Source: Sepioteuthis lessoniana (lineage: Eukaryota; Mollusca; Cephalopoda; Myopsida; Loliginidae). Taken from it: DNA of 64,000 nt. The DNA is taken from positions 58,518,940-58,582,939 of the forward strand of contig OY757924.1 of the NCBI GenBank assembly GCA_963585895.1, read 5' to 3'. Both the position numbers and the translations under genes were made by a program. Below, in pieces: positions 55,136 through 64,000 of the stretch (positions within the stretch are counted from its first letter, which is position 1; each line of letters begins with the position of its first letter). The notes under the pieces were generated by a model. That model was given only the letters and a program-made list of their open reading frames with translations. It was not told the DNA's origin and did not search any database.

Positions 55136-56087
55136 TCGCTTTGATTCAACAGTATCTATTGACACAAAAAAGTTCCTTGACGCAGATTAGAGTAATATTC
55201 CTCCCTGCCAGTCAAAACTGTCCAGAAAATCAATACCACCTTCTTCATCATAGCTTATTTCTTCGGGCACCTGTGGATCTTTGAAACGTTTTCTACAAAC
55301 GTTTTTGACACGTGAACCATTGTCGTCTTATCGTTTTTGCTTATCTTAGATACCTCTCTTGCTTTTGACGTAACGTATTTAAAACCGCGCGGATGTTCAA
55401 CTGACAACAGTAAGAAGAAACATGTCTGCAAGGGAAAAAGGTAGATCGCTTTAAACGAGAAGAGACTACTTCCATTTCAATCACATATGTGATTATATTA
55501 TCGCAATAATCTGCGGCTCAATTGTAACTAATTCATTGCTCATTTATTTTATTTTATCTTATTTTATTTTCAAAGTCTAACAATGCTTGCATTTTGAACT
55601 GAAGAGATATACAATATTATTTGTTGTTCATCAGTGACGATTGAGTTGACTATTAAGTCAGGTTGAATTTATACGTGAGTGAGCTGAGAAGGTCTCGATC
55701 CAACAAGGGAAATAACCTTTAAAAAGGACTGTTTTTTTTTGGGAGGGGAGTGTTGAACTGACGATGTGCTTAATGTGTTGAATTGCACGATAAATATGTG
55801 GGATTCAGTGTACCTTTTATAGGCCCATGTCCTTCCTTTCTAAGTCCGATTACCTTCTTGTACTCTCGTGGAAATTTTATCATAATTACGTGCATACATA
55901 TTATATCTCTGGATGAGATTCTTACATAATTATATATTAATTGTCATATATCCAGCACTCTTAGAGAATCATATGAATCCTCACATATATTTTCAATTTG
56001 AATAATTCCAACCTCATCATAAGGCAAAAATGTAAACAAACGAAAGCTACTACATAGCGTATTATAATTCACGAGCTGACATCGTTT
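55136..56087. other. Unassigned region
   Basis: No element recognised. ATTTAAAACCGCGCGG (55376-55391) precedes an ATG at 55422 that opens only ten codons before a stop, so I do not call a gene. Confidence 0.45.
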
Positions 56088-56215
56088 GCTTGTTGGCTGA
56101 GCAGTATGATACTGGCCGGATTTCGATCCCAGCTTCAAGCATCCTACGTGTCTCGCCACACTGAAGAATTGTGATACAACGAAACAGTCTATCTGTGGAT
56201 GACAATATATGTATA
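56088..56215 (+). mobile_element. S4 Leu/Ser-tRNA-like SINE
   Basis: A-box-like TTGGCTGAGCAGTATGATAC and B-box-like GGATTTCGATCCCAGC, then CTACGTGTCTCGCCACACTG, GAAACAGTCTATCTGTGGAT and GACAATATATG. A second copy is reversed at 58740-58895. Confidence 0.75.
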
Positions 56216-56427
56216 AATGCCAATGGAGTCAGAAAAAAAATCTACCAAGGTTTCACCCGACCGAATCATCAAAATAATTCTAAGTAGTATGTATGTTTTA
56301 TTTTTTATATACAAGTTGTACGTATGTTTTAAGTTGTTTTTTTATGGAACGTTTAGCTTAAGGGATTCTGTTGGTGTTTTTTCTTTGATTAAACATACGT
56401 TATTGGTTAATTATTTTCAAGTAAGTA

Positions 56428-56694
56428 AGTAAAGATGGCGACCTTAGTGGAGGATGAACCAAAGGTTCCCTTTTTAATAGCTACTACACCGAAGTGTAGG
56501 AGAAGACGCTACTCCTTTCCCTGGATTGCTACACTTTACCATTGATCCTTACATTATTAAGCTGAGTGTCAAACAAAACGGCATCAAGTACCATTTTTGA
56601 GTCTTTGGTATGACTCGACCTGGGACTGAACCTCAGCCTGCCAGACCATTAGCGACACTCTGCTCATTAGACCAATAAACCGGATTTTAAAGTT
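56428..56694 (-). mobile_element. S3 SINE
   Basis: GATGGCGACCTTAGTGGAGG, GCTACTACACCGAAGTGTAG, ACTCGACCTGGGACTGAACC (reversed B-box) and a head side CATTAGACCAATAAACCGG; diverged. Confidence 0.88.
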
Positions 56695-56832
56695 GTACGC
56701 CTGTATTAAGATCATTCTTTTTTATGGAATTATTCCTCAGTTATCAGTTTTTGTAATAATTTTATTTGCAAATTGTATAATCTGCGTTTTTTTATAACAC
56801 CATCAAAATTGTAGAATTCATATGAAAATTAG

Positions 56833-56891
<59 letters not shown>

Positions 56892-56964
56892 GTAAAGTCT
56901 GTGACCCTGGAATTCATGCTTTATGCTTTCGTCAGACAGAAACCCAGAGTCACAGAAACTACCG

Positions 56965-57021
<57 letters not shown>

Positions 57022-57134
57022 CTGTGTGTGTTTGTGTATAAAAGCTCTATCATTAATATTGAGCACTGTTTGATAATACTTTAATATTTGGTCCTCCATC
57101 AACTCATCAAATGAACTAGTGAGAACCATAAACA

Positions 57135-57184
<50 letters not shown>

Positions 57185-57205
57185 GTGTTTGTGTGTGTGT
57201 GTGTA
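56833..57205. repeat. Three TA arrays with embedded hairpin
   Basis: TA arrays at 56833-56885, 56966-57019 and 57139-57182, the last followed by GT (57187-57204). Between the first two is a 13-bp inverted repeat: TCTGTGACCCTGG (56899-56911) and CCAGAGTCACAGA (56944-56957 area). Confidence 0.9.
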
Positions 57206-58044
57206 GTTTTTCACTGTTTTTGAAACAAAATGATCGGATTTAAATCAAGGACCACAAATGATAGAATATTGAGTATTACATTTATGGAAAATTAAAGGAA
57301 TAATATTTAAGTTTTGTTGACATAAACCAAAGATTTTAAGCAGTAAAGTACATGCTTCAGATATCCACCGTTAATTTGATAGATCCGTTAAATGTGATGT
57401 CCAAAGTTATTGATAAAGCGTTAACGTTCCTCCTTGGTGATAGCTTGGATCATTAAAAATTGACCTTGTGTCATATCCTGCCCGAGCGGAGGGGTTGGTA
57501 AATATGATAGCTTGGATCATCCCAGAACCATGAGCTTCAAAGTTCATGACCAACTTGAAAAGCTGACTCCTGTTTGGAAATGTGTTGAAATTGAACTTCC
57601 TTCTGTAACTTTCTTGAAAAATCTTTGAAGGCTTAATTTCATATGTCATCACACAAAAGATCTGCAACATTGCTCAAGGCATGATTTCGCTATATTTGGT
57701 TAAGTATATCAAAGTCTCAATTATTTTCCAGCAATAAACTGAAAAGAGACAAAGAATAAAGTCAATGAGTAAAATCTGAGAGTCTACTGTTTTATTTCAA
57801 CACCATATATAAAGTGAATCAACAAATACTTTAAAAATCGTTTTTCTTAAATAAAAAAATCGCTCAAATTCAGGCCAGTAGAATTGGTTAAAACCTAAAA
57901 TAATTTTTTTCTCTTATCGTCTGCTTCTTAACTAAGAGTTTTATTCATTGAAATCCCATAATTCTAAAGTAATTATAGAGTTTTAAGTAACAATTCCTTT
58001 TATTTGCATTGTTATTTGATTTCAACTATTTTTATTATTACGTG
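57206..58044. other. Mostly unassigned; S1 scrap
   Basis: An S1 3'-end scrap lies at 57455-57508 (AAAAATTGACCTTGTGTCAT, GGAGGGGTTGGTAAATATGA). A repeated ATGATAGCTTGGATCAT-type string flanks it (GTGATAGCTTGGATCATTAA and ATGATAGCTTGGATCATCCC), which looks like a TSD of about 16 bp. The remainder is not recognised. Confidence 0.6.
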
Positions 58045-58205
58045 TCAGAGTAGACCTGGAATGAGTAGTAATGGGAGGTACTCTACACTTCTCCGAGATC
58101 AGAATTGCAGTCACCAAATGCAATTTAGTATCATACCCAGAAAACCCCTATTTCGGGGATTGTTTCTTACCACCTTCTGTGGTTATAGTCGACGTATTTA
58201 GCACC
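58045..58205 (-). mobile_element. R1 core, degenerate
   Basis: CAGAGTAGACCTGGAATGAG, TAATGGGAGGTACTCTACAC and TTTAGTATCATACCCAGAAA follow the reversed core order. Confidence 0.6.
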
Positions 58206-58369
58206 TGCCGATAGGGTTGTGTCATTGTTAATAGAAAAGACAGTTATACATAACAGAAAAACAGGTTTATCAATTTCATTTTTATATTCGGTGTCAGAGT
58301 TCAAGAGACAAACAAACAAAAAAAAAAACAAACAGACAAATGCTCAGTCCCTTCTTAAATTTGGTAGGG

Positions 58370-58600
58370 GGGAGCTCCCGTGGCGAAATAGCTCCCGTGG
58401 CGTAATAGCTAAATTTCTGGATTGTGACCGCGAAGTAACCGAGTTCGAACTCTTCTCGCCCTATTAAGTTCAATTTCTGACTGAATCAAGTTGATTATTT
58501 CCCAGCTGTGGGTCAAATAGTTTCACAGCAGTTCTTATATAAAGATACCTTTGGTATTACAATAACTCACGAAAGGTGATATGCCAAGAAACCAAAACTT
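58370..58600 (+). mobile_element. S2 SINE with duplicated start
   Basis: AGCTCCCGTGGCGAAAT is immediately repeated as AGCTCCCGTGGCGTAAT. B-box-like CGAGTTCGAACTC, CAGCTGTGGGTCAAATAGTT, and tail GGTGATATGCCAAGAAACC. Confidence 0.82.
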
Positions 58601-58739
58601 TAATTTTATAGACTGATTTATGCATATAAACATTGCTAGGGATGGACCAAAAAGTCCATATGATGATGCCATATCTGCTTTTGCTGACTTTTTGACCAGT
58701 AGTATCCAAGCACTGCATCACCGATGGAAGAAGTCTGTG

Positions 58740-58895
58740 TACTCTATTGATATATCTATATTGTCATCCACAGACAGAATGTTTCATTCAATCAGAACTC
58801 TTCAGGGTGGCTAGACACGTTGGGCGCTCGAAGCCGGGATCGAAACCCATTCAACTTTACGTTAGACTAAGTCTCAGACTGCTCGGCCCACAAGC
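58740..58895 (-). mobile_element. S4 Leu/Ser-tRNA-like SINE, copy 2
   Basis: Reversed: CATCCACAGACAGAATGTTT, GGGTGGCTAGACACGTTGG, GAAGCCGGGATCGAAACCC (B-box) and CAGACTGCTCGGCCCACAAG (A-box side). Confidence 0.78.
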
Positions 58896-59029
58896 GTACC
58901 ACTTTAGTTAAGGGAATCTTTAAGGTATTATGTAGCAACAGTATCAGCAGCATCCGTTTGTTTACGTTTATTACTATATTTAAAAAATAAACACCATTTG
59001 ATCACAATTTAGGAGTCTGGTTTAGTTTC

Positions 59030-59425
59030 TTTGTTTATTAATCAATCAAACTTTGTAAGTTTCATTCCGTAAGATTTAGTTTAGTCTGGTTTTATGGTAC
59101 ATCGACCAAAGTAGGTTATTTAATGCCGAATTCATTTTTATCCATATAAAAAGTACCATTTTAAACAATTCAGTTTAGCATAAGTACACTGTTTAGTTCT
59201 ATTTGACCCATAGATAGGACCCTTTTAGGTGCTACCACTCCGGGGAAGAGTGGACCCGGGAGTTATGACAATAAAGGAGTAATTCGTATTCCCCAATGCT
59301 CCTGCGTCACTAAAAACTCACCATTTGATTGTTTAGTGTCATATCCAAGATACTCATTGGGGAAGTCTTACCCCTCAGCGGAGATACAGTCGGTGTAGTC
59401 CCAGCCAAGTGGATCGCAATCGGTA
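59030..59425 (-). mobile_element. R1 retroposon, short minus copy
   Basis: Reversed tail (TCTGGTTTTATGGTACATCG, GTAGGTTATTTAATGCCGAA), one unit, core (TTGACCCATAGATAGGACCC, CCACTCCGGGGAAGAGTGG) and a shortened head near 59400. Confidence 0.84.
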
Positions 59426-60339
59426 GGAGTATTTTAGTCAGCCAATGAACTTTTCCGCCCACCCCCGTATTTTTTTCTTATATTTCTGACTGAGCAAAAA
59501 TGTTATGCCATTATTTTACATTCCCAGTTTAAAGAATCTAATTTGTATTCTTTAACTAATAGTGAATAATTATTCTACTGATTAATTCAGTTTTATTTTG
59601 GGGATTTTAAATTTAAATTTTGCACGATTACTTGTGCCTTGCAGCAACATTGCTTCCTGCTGCTTATTGCATATTGTGAAAGAACTTCCTTCGACAAGAG
59701 TGCTTCTTTTTTTTTTCTTTTATTAAAGTTGGTAACTCTCTATGAAATCGTCTGGTTGTCAAAACAAGACAGGAATGTGATTTTTTGTACAATGTACGCG
59801 TACTCACGTACGCGGTCGGAAACACGGCCTCACACACCAGAAGTCAGACTCAGACATCGTTTCATACAATCTTCTCGCATATACGCCTTTATGTACGCAA
59901 AGATTGAACCTCATACAGATTCAGACACAACTTCACTCAAAGTTACATACACTCCCGTGCGCACGCACGCACTCACACTCACGCACACACACAAATATTT
60001 TTTTCGGACTGAATATAAAATGGCAACATATTTAAATGAGTTCCAATTTGAAATTAAATGTATGACACTTTCATTTAAGTGTCAAGGAGTTGGCTGGCGA
60101 AATTAATTAAAGGAAATTAATTAATTTTATTAAATCATGATAATAAGTATTTTATTAAAAATAAATTCATTTTGGGTGTCCAATTATTTTTTGAGAACCG
60201 TGTATAAAATAAATATCAAGTGATTAAGTACAGGGCTTGTTGACCTATAAATCTATCCCCCAAAAAATAAACATCCGCACACCTGCAAAGAGCTGTCAAA
60301 AGAGCCATCGGATTTCAAAGTGTAAACAAAAAGATGTAT
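59426..60339. other. Unassigned region
   Basis: A 155-codon frame (59639-60106) has no recognisable domain, includes an AC-repeat-derived stretch and uses codons unlike a constrained gene; I do not call it. No repeats recognised. Confidence 0.5.
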
Positions 60340-60950
60340 TTTTAAAATAGCGGACAATTTGGGTTGGTGTCACCAAGTTTGGCACAAAGCCTTGAATCAC
60401 TAAATCATTGGTCAACCAACCACAGGACTGCTCCTTGTAGCCCCTCCCGATGACTGTGGCTGATACCAACCCCTCCGCTCGGGCAGGATATGACACAAGG
60501 TCAATTTTTAAGCGGAGTTTAACAGGTTTGAATTCAGAGTTTTCCTTCTCCTAGACTAGTTGCCTAACCAAGGCTGAAGAACCTAGTCTGTCCTACTATT
60601 TACCCATAGCTGGAGGGAGAATAATTGGATTCATACCTTTCCCAAGGGTATTAGTGCTATGTGAAATGCAATCAGTATCGTCCAGGATTTGAACTCGTAT
60701 CGCCGTGTTCATTTCCTACGGCAATAACGACTACACCACGGGCACCTCCAAAATGACTGTGGCTGATTGGCTGATTGTCTAAACCAATCAGGGGCAAACC
60801 GGGGGGATTGTTACGATGATAGCCATTGGTCGGCAGTCCACATTGGCTGACCAATCAGAAACTGATTATTGGGGATTCGGGCCCATAAATAGAGGACACC
60901 CAAAGCGAAAAATTGAGTTGGTTCAGGAATTCGCCGCTTAAAGAACCTAA
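60340..60950 (+). promoter_or_regulatory. CCAAT-rich, TATA-like candidate promoter or LTR U3
   Basis: Seven CCAAT/ATTGG motifs (for example CACTAAATCATTGGTCAACC at 60398, GATTGGCTGATTG near 60766, AACCAATCAGG near 60784, GCCATTGGTCGG near 60823, ACATTGGCTGACCAATCAG near 60842) lie upstream of a TATA-like CCATAAATAGAGG (60881-60893). The last CCAAT is about 30 bp before the TATA-like box. No coding start of note follows, so an LTR is as likely as a host promoter. An S1 at 60465-60752 splits it. Confidence 0.4.
60465..60752 (-). mobile_element. S1 SINE, full length, 15-bp TSD
   Basis: ATGACTGTGGCTGAT occurs at 60450-60464 and 60753-60767. CCAACCCCTCCGCTCGGGC leads in from the 3' side and GATTTGAACTCGTATCGCC, ACTACACCACGGGCACC close the tRNA-like head. 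Confidence 0.93.
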
Positions 60951-62220
60951 TCCGTTGCCATTGCATTCGCCATTTTGACACTGCCTAATTGCAGTTAAAA
61001 CTCCGCCAGTCAACTACTTTCACCCCCAGTTTGCGGTGTTTGACTAAAAATTATCTAAACAACTGTGTAAAAAAACGTTTGTTACTGTTTATAACAAACG
61101 CCTTATTTTCGTCATTTTTAAAATTTGCTTGGTAACTTTTTCTTCTCTCCAACACGAATTCCAACCTTCATCGACTGGACCTCATCCATCTTCTCTTTCC
61201 TCGGATCTGAAAGCAACGTGGGCGTGGAAAGAAACAGAGAAAGACCAGTCGACACATGTGGTAATCACGAGACCAGCGGCCAACTAGGTGTCGTGAAGCT
61301 ATAGTACCACAAATGTATAGGTGACATAACAGGATTACAGTGAATGATGATGTTGTACTCCCTACATAATGGACTCGCCCTCCTCCATAAATACACGTCA
61401 ACGAGAGCATCGTGTTAGTGAGCCTTTCCAGTTGTTGGGTCACACTTCAGCCGTCAATGTTGTGCACTGCATGGTTCCGGTCGGGTGTGCCTTAGCACTG
61501 GAGATCCCTTTTTTAAGGGGAATGCCGACGTAGCCCGAGGTATTTTTGGGACTGCCGGACGCGTCTGGGCTACAGCCCTGCGACTGGGCCCACCTTAAAA
61601 ACACAGCCTTGTGCCACACACGTACGCTTGGTAGGACGTATGTCAAATACCAGTGCACCAATCAGCGTGACACAATCACGTGTGATACCATTTGCGTAGT
61701 GGACGGATAGTCACTACCACACTGGACTCTCAGCTTTCTACCAACTAACTACTGTTTAACCAGGTTCACTTGTATCTTGTTTCTGTTACTTGAATATATA
61801 TGTTTTTCTATCAAACCTTTTGTGTTCCCTGTGTCTTTCTTTGGTCAGCATCACAACAGATGACTCACACAGTTTGAAAAAATAAAAGGAATATCAGTAA
61901 GACACAGTCTTCATATTAATTTACTGTATATGCTTTGGGAGGTTTAACAAAGGCTTTCAGTCACGCAGGCGTTCTCAGACGGTGCACTTGTACTAGTATT
62001 GTTACCTCACATGATGATTGAATATTTTCTAAATTTCACCAATATTACCTCGACCGTATTCTCATACAGCACCCAGTTCAAGATCACCATCGTCCCTCAG
62101 GGTGCTGCCATTTCATTTTCGATCAAAATGAAAAAAATAGTCTTTTATGTGTGCGAGTGTGTGTGTTGTTGGGTAGAGTGGGATATATTTATTGAACTGT
62201 GAATTACATTATTCTTTCAA
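60951..62220. other. Moderate-GC region without recognised genes
   Basis: Contains a 9-bp-stem hairpin, CGTTTGTTA / TAACAAACG (61076-61100), and a GC-rich block at 61440-61680 with frames on the minus strand that match nothing I know. It could be the remainder of an LTR element together with the promoter-like block before it. Confidence 0.4.
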
Positions 62221-62224
62221 TGGT

Positions 62225-62765
62225 TTCGGTTTGGTTTCTTTGTTTATTGGCATATCAACCTTCATGGGTTATTTAATGTCGAATCCATACTCGTGGAGGA
62301 AAAGTAGTAGTTCTATTTAGCCCATAGCTTGGGGTTGACAAGATTCCATATCTTTCCACCGATTTTGTTATGCTTAAAGAATTTCGTTTTTCCTCTTTAA
62401 AACCGAGGTTTTTCATATTTTTTTAATACGGATTTCAAGGCTAATAAACTGTATTGTGACATGGTCGGTTTGGTTTTGTTATCATATCCACCTTCATGGG
62501 TTATTTAATACCAAAGCTATCCTTAGAGAAGAAGAGTAGAGGAACAATTTAACCTAAATGTGTAGGGAGCGAGTTCGAACTCCAGTCATGTTACAGCGTT
62601 CACTTTCGGGTTAACGCCCTTGAAAAAAGTATAAACTTATTTTATCTTCTGCTAAATATGGAATAAATAATACCATTACTCTTTTTCTTCGTAAATGACT
62701 TTGATTTTGAATAACTTACGAAGTTTGATATGCCATTAAATAAAGAAACCGAACCAAACCAACCA
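62225..62765. mobile_element. S2 SINE pieces in both orientations
   Basis: Reversed tail pieces at 62225-62345 (CATATCAACCTTCATGGGTT) and 62465-62550 (CATATCCACCTTCATGGGTT), then a plus copy at 62560-62765 (GAGCGAGTTCGAACTCCAGT, TTTCGGGTTAACGCCCTTG, TTGATATGCCATTAAATAAA, GAACCAAACC). Confidence 0.78.
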
Positions 62766-62800
62766 AATTTCAATAACTTCTAAAATATCATAAATTGTAA

Positions 62801-63049
62801 GTAAAGTTGGCGACCGTAGTCGAGGGCGACCAGAAGGCCCCCTTTTCAATAGCTACTACACCGATGTGTAGGGGAGGGTGCTTCTCCTTTCCCTGGATTG
62901 CTCCACTTTACCCTTGATACGTACCTTATATTGCTGAGGTATTAAGTACCATTTTTTTAGTCTTCGGTATGACTCGACCTGGGATTGAACCCAAGTCTCC
63001 CGGAACATTGACGAACACTCTACCCACTAGGCCAATGAGCCGGTTCATT
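62801..63049 (-). mobile_element. S3 SINE with 8-bp TSD
   Basis: AATTGTAA flanks it (62793-62800, 63050-63057). GTAAAGTTGGCGACCGTAGT, GGGATTGAACCCAAG (reversed B-box) and CACTAGGCCAATGAGCCGG (reversed A-box side). Confidence 0.9.
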
Positions 63050-63059
63050 AATTGTAAAA

Positions 63060-64000
63060 AAATATAAAAAGAGTGACGAAGAAAATGGTGGATTAATGCA
63101 TCTTCGCACAATTCAAAACTAGTCCTGTACCTCTTTAATTTATTGACGCACACAATCTATTTCATCCTTCCTATGTAAGGCCTTGTGCATCATCATCAAT
63201 TTTCTTGTCCTTGGGACTATTTGTCTGAATTCTTCCATTGTCCATTTAAAGAATGATCTGGAGCATCTTACATGAAGGACTGCCGAGGTGTTAATTCCTT
63301 TGATGAAATTTCTGCTGCAAAGCTTGATTTCGAGAAGTTTTTTCGTTCATTTGAGGTACTTGTACTGTTTTCTTATTTTTTCTTTCATCTCTTTTTGTTT
63401 GATGAGGTTTGCTTCCGATGTTCCCATGTCCTTGTAATTTTCCTTCTTTCCAAGCGTTCTGATACTTTCCTGTTTTGACAGCTGTATTTCTTTTACTGTT
63501 TCTCTTTTCCTTTCATTATCAACCAGGAACAAATTCCATTCTTATATCCTGGCTGTATATTTGTATTTTATCACATAGAAAATGTTTTTTTTTTGGAAAC
63601 AACATACACTTTAACGAAAATTATGCTTTACAGAAAGAAAATCAAATTTCATGAAATGCTGTAAAATTCATTTCTTTCAGTCGGTGGAGCTTATACAAAA
63701 ACTTCAAGGACGAAAGCAATAAATAATAAATATAAGCCAGCGATCGTACTTTAATAGCGATATAAATTTCGTACTTTAAGAGCGATATAAAATTTCGAAC
63801 TTTAAAAGCGATATGGAATTTCTAGCCACAACAGATAAAACGCAAAGCACATTTTTATAGAGTTATTCATTTTTCATGCAATAATGAAAACTATGATTAT
63901 TCATCTGGATCTGCAGTAATGAAAGTTAAAAATTAGTACTCTGAGTGTAGTCAAACCAATCTGCTGTTACGTACTAGTTTATGCACTATATCACGTGAAC
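63060..64000. other. Unassigned right end
   Basis: Unique-looking AT-rich DNA. Three copies of a short string near 63740-63815 (TTTAATAGCGATATAAATTT-type: ACTTTAATAGCGATATAAAT, ACTTTAAGAGCGATATAAAA, ACTTTAAAAGCGATATGGAA) form a small tandem repeat of about 33 bp. Short frames at 63272-63532 on both strands are not recognisable. Confidence 0.55.

Noticed and set aside
54653-55165. 170-codon minus-strand frame with long SLSLSL runs
   Set aside because: Product of GA and GATA microsatellites; frames on both strands are open for the same reason.
55376-55455. Promoter-like ATTTAAAACCGCGCGG followed by an ATG
   Set aside because: The frame from 55422 closes after ten codons and no continuation or splice site is convincing.
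59639-60106. 155-codon plus-strand frame
   Set aside because: No recognisable domain, contains an AC-repeat-derived HALTLTHTHKY stretch, and no promoter or splice context supports it.

Overview
This 64 kb window is AT-rich eukaryotic DNA dominated by repeats. I found no intact host protein-coding gene, no rRNA gene and no canonical tRNA gene. Nearly every stretch I can explain is a transposable element, a satellite or a microsatellite. The mix (RTE-type LINEs ending in a GAT/ATG tail, Penelope-like and Ty3/gypsy remnants, mariner fossils, several tRNA-derived SINE families, very many TA, GT and GA arrays) fits a metazoan. A mollusc, perhaps a coleoid cephalopod, is my best guess; this is inference, because nothing here is a species marker.

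Repeat names used below are mine. R1 is a retroposon with a CAGTCGG/CCGACTG hairpin head, a conserved core of about 200 bp, a variable number of units of about 60-75 bp, a TA tract and a tail containing TTGATATGCCATAAAACC. S1, S2 and S3 are tRNA-derived SINEs (S2 shares the R1 tail). S4 is a Leu/Ser-tRNA-like SINE. R2 is a tail-like repeat ending in AATC units. R5 is a 0.58 kb repeat carrying an R1-like core.

Layout. 0-5 kb: a 27-bp minisatellite, a triple nest (R1 > MITE > S1), a 5'-truncated RTE and a dead mariner. 5-13.4 kb: a 5.1 kb satellite of 38-bp units and, upstream of it, decayed relatives broken by R1 and RTE insertions. 13.4-20 kb: an inverted/direct repeat complex at 14.3-14.7 kb and an RTE copy with an inverted 5' half (twin-priming pattern) inside an R1. 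20-31 kb: nested SINE/R1 insertions and a diverged LINE carrying endonuclease and RT remnants. 32.5-37.2 kb: one degenerate Ty3/gypsy element split by a candidate solo LTR and by an R5 copy. 38-47 kb: a LINE C-terminal fragment, a palindrome, a second MITE, a second mariner, a polypurine block and paired S3 SINEs. 47-51 kb: a Penelope-like element (RT with YLDD, GIY-YIG remnant) next to a large palindrome of Penelope-type terminal sequence with hammerhead-core-like motifs. 51-64 kb: R1 and S-family copies, 1.25 kb of GA/GATA DNA, and a CCAAT-rich, TATA-like candidate promoter or LTR at 60.3-60.9 kb split by an S1.

The elements do not form a pathway. What can be read is insertion order: several insertions have visible target-site duplications (4-16 bp), so a relative chronology can be built. 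All coding remnants carry stops or frameshifts and are scored as pseudogenes.
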